This document shows positions 30,338-39,005 of a DNA stretch of 64,000 nt, one piece after another. The DNA comes from Bacteroidales bacterium (GTDB taxonomy: Bacteria; Bacteroidota; Bacteroidia; Bacteroidales; JAQUTK01). The position numbers and the translations under genes were made by a program. Positions within the stretch are counted from its first letter, which is position 1; each line of letters opens with the position of its first letter. The stretch spans positions 1 through 64,000 of the forward strand of contig JAQUTK010000018.1 of assembly GCA_028709785.1 (NCBI GenBank). Direction: 5' to 3'. Under the pieces are notes generated by a model that saw only the letters and a list, made by a program, of their open reading frames with translations, was not told the DNA's origin and ran no database searches.

Positions 30338-31053
30338 ATCCTCTGTTTAGTGATATTAAAGGAGTCATCTTTGATTATGGCGGTACGTTGGATACAAACG
30401 GGATGCATTGGGCGGAAGTGCTTTGGCGCTATTATCAACAAGCTGGCGTGCCGATCGATAAGGAGAGTTTCAAACGGGCCTATGTTCATGCTGAGCGCAC
30501 ACTGGCAAAAGAAAGGCTGATTTTACCGCATCATTTGTTTTATGACGTTCTCTTGATAAAGGTCGGTATTCAGATAGAATACCTAATCGAGAATGGCTTA
30601 TTACCGAATACATCTGAGGTTCGTAATTATAGAACGATTATTGCGGACGGATGTCATAAGTTTACTCTTTCAGTGGTTGATAAGTCGCGCGTAGTGGTTA
30701 ATAAGGTGGCGAAGAGATATAAAACAGCACTTGTGTCAAATTTTTATGGGAATATTCAAACCATTCTCAAAGATTTTGACTTATTTTGTTCCTTCGGAAT
30801 TGTTGTTGAGTCTGCTGTTGTCGGTATCAGAAAACCGGATCCGGAGATTTTCTTGTATGGAGTACGCTCTTTGCATTTACTGCCTCATGAAGTTGTGGTT
30901 GTCGGTGATTCTTTCTCTAAAGATATTGTTCCGGCCAAAGCTGCGGGGTGTAAAACAATCTGGTTGAAAGGAGAAGGATGGAAGGAAGAGACGGATGACT
31001 CTCTTCCAGATGCCATCATTACAAGCATTGAACAGTTAACAGAATTAGTATAA
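30334..31053 (+). CDS. HAD-family hydrolase (candidate PI-phosphate phosphatase)
   Basis: VIFDYGGTLDTNG, VSNFYGN, VGIRKPDPEIF, VVGDSFSKDIVPAKAAG. Confidence 0.85.
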   Translation: MNPLFSDIKGVIFDYGGTLDTNGMHWAEVLWRYYQQAGVPIDKESFKRAYVHAERTLAKERLILPHHLFYDVLLIKVGIQIEYLIENGLLPNTSEVRNYRTIIADGCHKFTLSVVDKSRVVVNKVAKRYKTALVSNFYGNIQTILKDFDLFCSFGIVVESAVVGIRKPDPEIFLYGVRSLHLLPHEVVVVGDSFSKDIVPAKAAGCKTIWLKGEGWKEETDDSLPDAIITSIEQLTELV

Positions 31054-31103
31054 TTAGTTGGATTTTTCCTGAAAAGGGATAATTAAAAAGGAGAATAGAA
31101 ACA

Positions 31104-32408
31104 ATGAGTGAAAAAATGAAAGTAAAACCGGCTGACGGAAAACTTGGTGTTTTGTGTGTTGGGTTGGGAGCTGTTACTTCAACCTTTATGACAGGGACTT
31201 TAATGGCTCGTAAAGGTCTGAGTAAGCCCGTTGGCTCGTTGACTCAGATGGCAACAATGCGTGTGGGCAAGGGGAAAGATAAACAGTATAAAAAGTTTGG
31301 TGAGATAGTGCCTTTGACTCAACTCAATGACATTGTTTTCGGTGCCTGGGATATCTTTCCGGATACTGCGTATGAGTCTGCTATCCATGCTGAAGTGCTT
31401 AAAGAGAAGGATATCAATCCTGTGAAAGAGGAATTGTCTGCAATCAAACCGATGCCTGCTGCCTTTGATCTTAACTTTGTCAAAAGGCTGAATGGCACAA
31501 ATATTAAGCAAGCAGACAATCGATGGGACTTAACAGAACAACTTCGTGCTGATATTCGCAACTTTAAAGCTGCTAATGGTTGCGCCCGCATTGTTGTGAT
31601 TTGGGCGGCAAGTACCGAGATCTATGTTCCGTTGAATATGGATGTCCACGGTACGTTGGCTTCCTTTGAAAAAGCGATGAAAGAGAATGATACCGAACAT
31701 ATTGCACCCAGTATGTGCTACGCTTATGCCGCAATCGCTGAGGGCTGTCCGTTTATCATGGGTGCACCTAATCTTTGTGTTGATATGCCTGCCATGTGGG
31801 AATTCTCTCAGAAGATGAATGTGCCTATCTCTGGAAAAGACTTTAAGACTGGTCAAACCATGATGAAGACTGTATTAGCTCCGGCTTTTAAGACTCGCAT
31901 GCTTGGATTGAATGGCTGGTTCTCTACCAATATCCTGGGAAACAGAGACGGTGAAGTGCTGGATGATCCGGAAAACTTCAAGACAAAAGAGGTGAGCAAA
32001 TTGTCTGTTATCGAAACTATTCTGGATGGCGAAGAGTATCCGGATCTGTATAGCAATATATTCCATAAGGTACGTATCAACTATTATCCACCACGCAATG
32101 ATGATAAAGAGGGATGGGATAATATTGATATCTATGGATGGATGGGTTATCCGATGCAGATCAAGGTGGATTTCCTCTGCAAAGATTCTATCCTGGCGGC
32201 TCCTTTGTTGTTGGATCTGGTTTTGCTGAGTGACCTGGCTTGTCGTGCTGGCAAGGGTGGTATACAGACTTGGTTGTCATTCTACCTGAAGAGTCCGATG
32301 CACGATTTTGAACATAAACCGGTGCATGATCTTTTCGAACAGTATGCTATGCTGAAGAATTCGATCCGTGAGATGGGCGGATATGAAGCAGATCAGGAAT
32401 TGGATTAA
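31104..32408 (+). CDS. myo-Inositol-1-phosphate synthase
   Basis: LGVLCVGLGAVTSTFMTG; NGWFSTNILGNRDGEVLDDPENFKTKE. Confidence 0.92.
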   Translation: MSEKMKVKPADGKLGVLCVGLGAVTSTFMTGTLMARKGLSKPVGSLTQMATMRVGKGKDKQYKKFGEIVPLTQLNDIVFGAWDIFPDTAYESAIHAEVLKEKDINPVKEELSAIKPMPAAFDLNFVKRLNGTNIKQADNRWDLTEQLRADIRNFKAANGCARIVVIWAASTEIYVPLNMDVHGTLASFEKAMKENDTEHIAPSMCYAYAAIAEGCPFIMGAPNLCVDMPAMWEFSQKMNVPISGKDFKTGQTMMKTVLAPAFKTRMLGLNGWFSTNILGNRDGEVLDDPENFKTKEVSKLSVIETILDGEEYPDLYSNIFHKVRINYYPPRNDDKEGWDNIDIYGWMGYPMQIKVDFLCKDSILAAPLLLDLVLLSDLACRAGKGGIQTWLSFYLKSPMHDFEHKPVHDLFEQYAMLKNSIREMGGYEADQELD

Positions 32409-32430
32409 TTACGATTGATACATAGAAAGG

Positions 32431-32462
32431 ATAAGGCCGCACTTCTTGTTTGTGCGGCCTTA
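32431..32462 (+). terminator. Terminator after inositol-phosphate synthase
   Basis: ATAAGGCCGCAC-N8-GTGCGGCCTTAT followed by TTTTG. Confidence 0.85.
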
Positions 32463-32480
32463 TTTTGTGACCTAATGGTA

Positions 32481-32521
32481 AAAAGGAAAGGGCTGCGGTA
32501 TTCCGCAGCCCTTTCCTTTTT
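32481..32521 (-). terminator. Terminator after the oadB-type gene (can act on both strands)
   Basis: AAAAGGAAAGGGCTGCGG-tatt-CCGCAGCCCTTTCCTTTT, 18-bp perfect stem. Confidence 0.85.
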
Positions 32522-32539
32522 ATAGAGATAGACTTCTAT

Positions 32540-33703
32540 TTACGATAAGAATCCAAGCAGTACACCTGCGGCAACCGCCGAACCAATAACACCGGCAACG
32601 TTCGGTCCCATAGCGTGCATCAACAGGTAGTTGGTTGGGTCATATTCCAAACCGACATTCTGTGAGATACGTGCTGACATTGGAACCGCTGATACACCTG
32701 CATTACCGATAAGCGGATTGATCTTGTTGTCTTTGTTAAGAAAGATATTGAAAAACTTCACAAACAAGACTCCGGATGTTGTTGCAATGATGAATGCAAC
32801 CAGTCCGAGGAAGAAGATTCCCAACGTGCTCCAAGAGATAAACTCAGAAGCTTGTGTGGACGCTCCTACGGTCATACCCAAAAGAATCGTGATACTGTCA
32901 ATTAACGGACCTTTTGCTGTATCTGCCAGACGACGTGTGGCACCACTTTCTTTGAGTAAGTTGCCCAGAAAGAGCATACCTAAAAGAGGAAGTGCTGATG
33001 GTACCACAAAACAGGTAAGCAGCAATCCGACGATCGGGAAGATGATCTTTTCTGTTTGAGATACGGCACGCGGAGGTTTCATACGGATCAGTTTCTCTTT
33101 TTGTGTAGTCAAGATACGCATGATAGGAGGCTGGATCAAAGGAACCATTGCCATATAAGAATATGCGCAAACTGCAATTGCTCCAAGCAAGTTTGGTGAC
33201 AATTTTGATGAAAGGAAGATAGCTGTCGGACCATCTGCTCCACCAATGATTGCGATACCTGCTGCCTGATTAGGTTCGAAACCTAAAAGCAGGGCTACCA
33301 TATAGGCAGCGAAAATACCAAATTGCGCTGACGCACCAACAAGAATAAGTTTCGGGTTGGAAATTAGCGCAGAGAAGTCTGTCATTGCACCAATACCAAG
33401 AAAGACGAGTGGTGGATACCAGCCCTGTCTGACACCTTGGTAAAGAATGTTGAGAACAGAACCTTCTTCATACACACCAATCTCAAGTCCGGCATTTGTG
33501 TCAAAAGGAATATTGCCGATCAGAATACCAAATCCGATTGGGATCAGCAACATCGGTTCAAAACCGTGTCTGATAGCCAAGTAGATAAAGAGTATTCCGA
33601 CAAGAATCATAATAAGACCTGTTGCAGATGCATTCGCAAATCCTGTCAGATTCCAGAAGTCACTCAAATTATTTAAAAGAAATTCTCCCATAGCATTATT
33701 CAA
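32540..33703 (-). CDS. Sodium-pumping decarboxylase beta subunit (OadB/MmdB)
   Basis: GGADGPTAIFLSSKLSPNLLGAIAVCAYSYMAMVPLIQPP; NAGVSAVPMSARI. Confidence 0.93.
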   Translation of the reverse strand: MNNAMGEFLLNNLSDFWNLTGFANASATGLIMILVGILFIYLAIRHGFEPMLLIPIGFGILIGNIPFDTNAGLEIGVYEEGSVLNILYQGVRQGWYPPLVFLGIGAMTDFSALISNPKLILVGASAQFGIFAAYMVALLLGFEPNQAAGIAIIGGADGPTAIFLSSKLSPNLLGAIAVCAYSYMAMVPLIQPPIMRILTTQKEKLIRMKPPRAVSQTEKIIFPIVGLLLTCFVVPSALPLLGMLFLGNLLKESGATRRLADTAKGPLIDSITILLGMTVGASTQASEFISWSTLGIFFLGLVAFIIATTSGVLFVKFFNIFLNKDNKINPLIGNAGVSAVPMSARISQNVGLEYDPTNYLLMHAMGPNVAGVIGSAVAAGVLLGFLS

Positions 33704-34130
33704 TTACGATCAGATCCGCACCTTCCAATACAGAATCCCCCTTGTTAACTTTGATTGCACTTACTTTTCCGTCTTTATCAGAATGGATATTGTTTTCCAT
33801 CTTCATTGCTTCCAGAATAAGAATTGTCTCGCCACGTTTGATTACATCGCCTACGTTTACTTTGATATTCAGAACGACACCGGGTAGTGGAGATTTTACT
33901 GTCGATTGGCTTTTCGCTGCTGCTTTAGGTGCCACAGCAACTTTCGGAGCTTCTACGGAGTTTGAAATTGAACGGACAATAGTACTCTGAATAGGTTTAT
34001 TGACCGGACGATCTAACTCTACACTATAGGGTGCTCCATTGACCTCTACTGTAACGATATTCTTTTCATCTATATCATTGACCGTCACATTGTAAAGGTT
34101 ACCGTTAATTCTATACTTATATTGTTTCAT
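33696..34130 (-). CDS. Biotin/lipoyl carrier subunit
   Basis: ILILEAMKMENNIHSDKDGKVSAI biotinylation motif. Confidence 0.93.
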   Translation of the reverse strand: MKQYKYRINGNLYNVTVNDIDEKNIVTVEVNGAPYSVELDRPVNKPIQSTIVRSISNSVEAPKVAVAPKAAAKSQSTVKSPLPGVVLNIKVNVGDVIKRGETILILEAMKMENNIHSDKDGKVSAIKVNKGDSVLEGADLIVIE

Positions 34131-34162
34131 TTTAGTTGGTTTTTAAGATTGTGATCGATGAA

Positions 34163-35083
34163 TTAATGTTTTCTCGGGGTTTCAGTCAATGTGTAGATCT
34201 TTGAACTCCATGGAGAATAGTTACGTTTCACCTTATTGATGGTTAGTACGGTATCCTCAATGTCGTGAACATTATCCTGATATTCATGTAGAGCCATACC
34301 TATCGCTGCATAAATTTCTCCGGGTGTATTCCCAAAATCTTTTTCTTTGACTTCATTCTTGTTCGAAAGTCCTTTGGATTTTATCTGATTTCTTTTGTTG
34401 ATCCAGATGGATATTTTCCCAATCAACTTGAATGAGGTGGCAAGAAGAAGAAGGCATGAAAAAACGATCATCATCGCCATTATCGCCATTAAGATTCCGG
34501 AATGGTCACGTAACTTAAAAGACTCTATTTTTGAGTTTGAGTCTTTTGTCATATTGTTGGCATTTGGAGTAACATAATGTCGATTGTCTTGTCCTTTGAT
34601 AACCCAATTTGTACTACCATCGTCTTCACGGGCATATGACTGATCTGCTGCAAGTATTCCTGCAGGTATTGTAACTTCATCAATAAGCGTTATACCATTC
34701 GCATCATAGAGACCAATCCAGTTTTCTTTTGTCGGATCAAGCAGAAAGTTTAAGTGAAAAGTCCCACGGTTAGGGAGACCATCCGCCCAAAACAATAAAT
34801 GTTGATGTGGAGGTATCTCTGTTAATATGTCTTCCTTTGGAATAGGATACATCTTAGGATTATTCTTGTCGTTCGTCAAGAAACAACTTTCTACATTTAC
34901 AGATCCGAAAGATGAGTTATACAACTCAATCCAGGCACTGTGTACACCATAATTATCTTGAAAGTTTGTTTCATTGGTGATCATAACCTCGTTAATCCTA
35001 ACACTTTTGACTCCTTGAGCTTCAGCTCTCGGGCAAATTATTAAGAGCAGAACGAAGAATACCCCGATTGTTCTTTTATTCAT
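34163..35083 (-). CDS. OadG-like subunit fused to an N-terminal lamin-tail-like domain
   Basis: Signal peptide, SVRINEVMITNE...AWIELYNSS...NVESCFLTND (LTD), then a single TM helix and charged tail as in OadG. Confidence 0.75.
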   Translation of the reverse strand: MNKRTIGVFFVLLLIICPRAEAQGVKSVRINEVMITNETNFQDNYGVHSAWIELYNSSFGSVNVESCFLTNDKNNPKMYPIPKEDILTEIPPHQHLLFWADGLPNRGTFHLNFLLDPTKENWIGLYDANGITLIDEVTIPAGILAADQSYAREDDGSTNWVIKGQDNRHYVTPNANNMTKDSNSKIESFKLRDHSGILMAIMAMMIVFSCLLLLATSFKLIGKISIWINKRNQIKSKGLSNKNEVKEKDFGNTPGEIYAAIGMALHEYQDNVHDIEDTVLTINKVKRNYSPWSSKIYTLTETPRKH

Positions 35084-35104
35084 AACAAATATCAGTTTAA
35101 AAGA

Positions 35105-36658
35105 TTATAATGGAATATTACCGTGCTTTTTTGCCGGATTAATCAGCTTCTTCGTTTGCAATTGTTGCAAAGCACGAATAATACGGAAGCGAGTGTTTCT
35201 CGGTTCTATGATGTCATCAATATATCCATATTTTGCAGCGTTGAAAGGATTGGCAAATAGCTTGGTGTATTCAGCCTCTTTTTGAGCAGCAAATGCTGCG
35301 GGATCTGCAGATTCTTTTGCTTCTTTAGCATATAAAACCTCCACAGCTCCGGACCCACCCATAACAGCAATTTCTGCAGTAGGCCATGCATAGTTCATAT
35401 CACCGCGCAGTTGCTTGCAACTCATTACGATATGTGATCCACCATATGATTTACGAAGTGTTACTGTTACTTTGGGTACTGTTGCTTCGCCATAAGCATA
35501 CAACAATTTTGCTCCATGCAAAATTACACCATTATATTCTTGGCCAGTTCCTGGCAAGAATCCCGGAACATCTACCAACGATACGATAGGAATGTTGAAT
35601 GCATCACAGAAACGAACGAAACGACCTGCTTTACGAGAAGCATTACTGTCAAGTACTCCGGCCAGATATTTGGGTTGGTTAGCAACAAGACCTACAGACT
35701 GACCATTAAAACGTGCAAATCCGATAATGATATTTTTTGCGTAGTCCTTCTGGACTTCCAAAAACTCACCATTGTCCACAATAGCGGCAATTACGTTGTA
35801 CATGTCGTAGGGGAGACTTGGCGAATCGGGAATAATTTCATTAAGTGAATCCTCCAAACGATCAATAGGATCATTGCAGGTAGTGAATGGAGCTTCTTCC
35901 AGATTATTCTGAGGAATGTAGCTAAGCAAACGACGAATCATTGCTACTCCTTCTTCTTCAGTTTTTGCTGTAAAATGAGTAACACCTGACTTTGTTGAGT
36001 GAACACTCGCTCCGCCCAGTGATTCTTGATCAACATCTTCTCCCGTTACAGTCTTAACAACTTTAGGTCCGGTGAGGAACATGTAAGAAGTTCCTTCCAT
36101 CATCAGCGTAAAGTCAGTCAGTGCTGGTGAATAAACGGCACCTCCTGCGCATGGACCGAAGATACCGGAGATCTGTGGAATTACACCAGAAGCTAAGATG
36201 TTGCGTTGGAATATTTCCGCATATCCTGCAAGTGCATTAATACCTTCCTGGATACGAGCTCCACCCGAATCATTGATTCCGATAACCGGGGCACCCATTT
36301 TCATCGCCTGATCCATCACTTTGCAGATCTTAAGAGCCATGGTTTCAGACAAAGAACCTCCGAAAACGGTAAAGTCCTGTGCAAAAACATAAATAAGGCG
36401 GCCGTCAATAGTACCATAACCTGTAACGACGCCGTCTCCTAAGAATGATTTTTTCTCTTGTCCGAAGTTGTGGCAACGATGTTCGACGAACATATCCATT
36501 TCTTCAAAACTACCATCGTCAAGCAGCATGGCGATACGTTCACGGGCAGTGTATTTCCCTCTCTCGTGTTGCTTTTCAATCGCTTTTTCACCACCACCAA
36601 TTCTTGCTTTGGCACGCAGTTCGATAAGCTCTTTTACTTTTTCAAGTTGGTTACTCAT
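35105..36658 (-). CDS. mmdA: Methylmalonyl-CoA decarboxylase alpha / propionyl-CoA carboxylase beta-type carboxyltransferase
   Basis: 517 aa; [70 protein letters not shown]. Confidence 0.93.
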   Translation of the reverse strand: MSNQLEKVKELIELRAKARIGGGEKAIEKQHERGKYTARERIAMLLDDGSFEEMDMFVEHRCHNFGQEKKSFLGDGVVTGYGTIDGRLIYVFAQDFTVFGGSLSETMALKICKVMDQAMKMGAPVIGINDSGGARIQEGINALAGYAEIFQRNILASGVIPQISGIFGPCAGGAVYSPALTDFTLMMEGTSYMFLTGPKVVKTVTGEDVDQESLGGASVHSTKSGVTHFTAKTEEEGVAMIRRLLSYIPQNNLEEAPFTTCNDPIDRLEDSLNEIIPDSPSLPYDMYNVIAAIVDNGEFLEVQKDYAKNIIIGFARFNGQSVGLVANQPKYLAGVLDSNASRKAGRFVRFCDAFNIPIVSLVDVPGFLPGTGQEYNGVILHGAKLLYAYGEATVPKVTVTLRKSYGGSHIVMSCKQLRGDMNYAWPTAEIAVMGGSGAVEVLYAKEAKESADPAAFAAQKEAEYTKLFANPFNAAKYGYIDDIIEPRNTRFRIIRALQQLQTKKLINPAKKHGNIPL

Positions 36659-36688
36659 AGGATATTTTATTTGAAAGTTATTATCTGA

Positions 36689-37090
36689 TTATTTCTGACA
36701 TAGTTCTGTCAATACTCCTTTGGTTGATTTCGGATGAAGGAAAGCTATCTTCAAACCTTCAGCACCACTGCGTGGAGCTTTGTCGATCAATCGGATTCCT
36801 TGGCTTTCAGCATCAGCCAAAGCATCAGCAACGCTGTCTACAGCAAATGCGATATGATGCACACCTTCGCCTTTGTTTTCAATAAATTTTGCAATAGTTC
36901 CTTCAGGATCTGTCGATTCCAGAAGTTCAATTTTCGTTTGTCCGATCATAAAGAAGGCTGTTTTTACTTTCTGATCTGCAACTTCTTCGATATTGTAACA
37001 TTTTAGTCCCAATACGTTTTCGTAATACGGAATTGACTCTTCGATGCTTTTTACAGCAATACCAATGTGTTCAATGTGTGTAGCTTTCAT
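36689..37090 (-). CDS. mce: Methylmalonyl-CoA epimerase
   Basis: THIEHIGIAVKSIEESIPYYENVLGL...GEGVHHIAFAVD; next to mmdA. Confidence 0.93.
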   Translation of the reverse strand: MKATHIEHIGIAVKSIEESIPYYENVLGLKCYNIEEVADQKVKTAFFMIGQTKIELLESTDPEGTIAKFIENKGEGVHHIAFAVDSVADALADAESQGIRLIDKAPRSGAEGLKIAFLHPKSTKGVLTELCQK

Positions 37091-37199
37091 AAGATTACTA
37101 TTATTCTTTTTTGTAAGTATAAATTGGGTGCAAAATTACCGTTTTTATCTCTATTCGGGGAATGAATGTCTATTTATTTTATTAAATCTGATGGAAAAA

Positions 37200-37571
37200 T
37201 CAGAATAATGCATATATTTTCGGAACGAAGATCAGTAGTCCGATTATAGCAGAAAAAAACGCGCAAATCAGTACTGCGCCTGCTGCAAGATCTTTGATTA
37301 TTCCGGCTTCCGGATGATAGTCCGGACAAATTTTATCTGTCAACCGTTCAATGGCGGTATTTATTAGTTCAGCAGCAAAAACGATTGATATGCATAGGAA
37401 GACAGCAATCCACTCCATGACCGATATATGAAAGAGTAATCCGACTGAAATTACCAAAACTGTAATCAGACTGTGTATCCATGCATTGTGCTCTTGAGTA
37501 ATACAGATGCATATTCCGCGGAATGCATACGTAAAACTTTTTAACCGGGCACGAGTACTAAAAGGTTTCAT
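37200..37571 (-). CDS. Diacylglycerol kinase family protein
   Basis: RLKSFTYAFRGICICITQEHNAWIH; ELINTAIERLTDKICPDYHPEAGIIKDLAAGAVLI. Confidence 0.9.
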   Translation of the reverse strand: MKPFSTRARLKSFTYAFRGICICITQEHNAWIHSLITVLVISVGLLFHISVMEWIAVFLCISIVFAAELINTAIERLTDKICPDYHPEAGIIKDLAAGAVLICAFFSAIIGLLIFVPKIYALF

Positions 37572-37601
37572 TATTAGAATATTACTACTGTTGTAGTGAA
37601 G

Positions 37602-37675
37602 TGGAGCATAGCGGACTCGAACCGCTCACCTCGACACTGCCAGTGTCGCGCTCTAGCCAGATGAGCTAATACCCC
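37602..37675 (-). tRNA. tRNA-Ala(GGC)
   Basis: Cloverleaf GGGGTAT-TA-GCTC..GAGC-CGACA-CTGGCAG-TGTCG-AGGTG-AGCGG-TTCGAGT-CCGCT-ATGCTCC-A; anticodon GGC; G3:U70 identity pair; CCA not encoded. Confidence 0.93.
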
Positions 37676-37857
37676 GAAAAGACCACAAAGATACAACTAA
37701 TTTTGAATCTAATGAAAGACCTCTACAAAAACATATATCAGATATGAATATTTCATTGATTAATTCGGAAAAACATATTCTGATGTTTTCATTATTGGGA
37801 AATGATTATTCAAAGGACAAACTCCGGCATTAATCGTTCGTTTCTTCTTCTTTTTTG

Positions 37858-37865
37858 TAGTTTTG
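37858..37865 (+). promoter_or_regulatory. -7 box TAGTTTTG for ruvC
   Basis: TAnnTTTG match 21 bp upstream of the ruvC start. Confidence 0.5.
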
Positions 37866-37885
37866 CAAGTCAATAGAATGGAGCA

Positions 37886-38446
37886 ATGAAAGAAAGAATT
37901 ATTCTCGGTATAGATCCCGGCACAACAGTAATGGGCTATGGATTGATTAAAGTGAACGGCAATGATCCTGAATTGATTGTCATGGGCGTACTTTTATTAA
38001 GCAAAGAGAAAGATCATTATCTGAAGCTCCGACGGATTTTTGAACGGGTATTGGGTTTGATTGAACAATACCATCCGGATGAACTGGCTATTGAAGCACC
38101 GTTCTTTGGAAAGAATGTACAATCGATGCTTAAACTCGGACGTGCTCAAGGAGTAGCTATGGCAGCGGCTTTATATCGGGAGATACCCATTACTGAATAT
38201 GCTCCGTTAAAAATTAAAATGTCTATCACGGGCAATGGGAAAGCGACAAAGGAACAGGTGGCAGACATGTTACAACGGTATTTGAAAATTCCTCAGGATA
38301 AAATGATATCACCTTTAGATGCAACAGATGGTCTGGCCGCAGCTGTATGTCACTTCTTTCAGACGAATCGTCCGCAGAGTGAAAAGAAATATAACAGTTG
38401 GCAAGATTACATATCGCAACATCCGGATGCTGTGAAGAAGCGTTAA
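37886..38446 (+). CDS. ruvC: Holliday junction resolvase RuvC
   Basis: [43 protein letters not shown]. Confidence 0.95.
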   Translation: MKERIILGIDPGTTVMGYGLIKVNGNDPELIVMGVLLLSKEKDHYLKLRRIFERVLGLIEQYHPDELAIEAPFFGKNVQSMLKLGRAQGVAMAAALYREIPITEYAPLKIKMSITGNGKATKEQVADMLQRYLKIPQDKMISPLDATDGLAAAVCHFFQTNRPQSEKKYNSWQDYISQHPDAVKKR

Positions 38447-38934
38447 CGAGAATTTCTCCCTTTTTTCTTATCTGTTTCTATTACAACAGATTTTGGAATT
38501 GCTATTGCGGGCTTGAATGGCTCAATTCTTTTCTTGCTTATTTCCATTTGCCTGGTGATCTTAAAATCACTTGGTTTACCTATGTTTTGAACTGATACTT
38601 TTGCCACACCCTGGTGAATGATATCCAGTTTTATTGCTGCTGCATAGGATAAATCAATAATGCGAGAAGAAGAGAAAGGTCCCCTGTCTGTAATTCTTAC
38701 GATTACCGCTTTGTTGTTTTTCAGATTAACCACCCGTACGAATGTTCCAAAAGCGAGTGTTCGATGCGCTGCGGTGAGATCTTCTTTATCATGAATTTCA
38801 CCACTAGCCGATTTCTTACCGTGAAAGGAATGTGCATAATACGAAGCATACCCTATCTGATTTTGTGAAAAAGAGTATAGGATGATGCAATAGAAGAATC
38901 CAAGAAACAGAAAATACGTTTTACTGTTTTTCAT
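38443..38934 (-). CDS. RlpA-like (DPBB) septal ring lytic transglycosylase family protein
   Basis: [60 protein letters not shown]; start moved to 38934 because upstream Mets overlap the promoter. Confidence 0.9.
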   Translation of the reverse strand: MKNSKTYFLFLGFFYCIILYSFSQNQIGYASYYAHSFHGKKSASGEIHDKEDLTAAHRTLAFGTFVRVVNLKNNKAVIVRITDRGPFSSSRIIDLSYAAAIKLDIIHQGVAKVSVQNIGKPSDFKITRQMEISKKRIEPFKPAIAIPKSVVIETDKKKGRNSR

Positions 38935-38952
38935 TGATAATCTCATATTGAG

Positions 38953-38983
38953 CAAAAGTAATAAATTCTTTTTATTACTTTTG
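38953..38983. promoter_or_regulatory. Divergent -7 boxes forming a perfect inverted repeat
   Basis: CAAAAGTAATAAA-TTCTT-TTTATTACTTTTG; TACTTTTG on both strands. Confidence 0.7.
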
Positions 38984-39005
38984 TTTTCATACATAAAAAT
39001 GCAAG

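Noticed and set aside
35516-35848. 110-aa plus-strand ORF opposite mmdA
   Set aside because: Shadow of a conserved carboxyltransferase gene, no independent evidence
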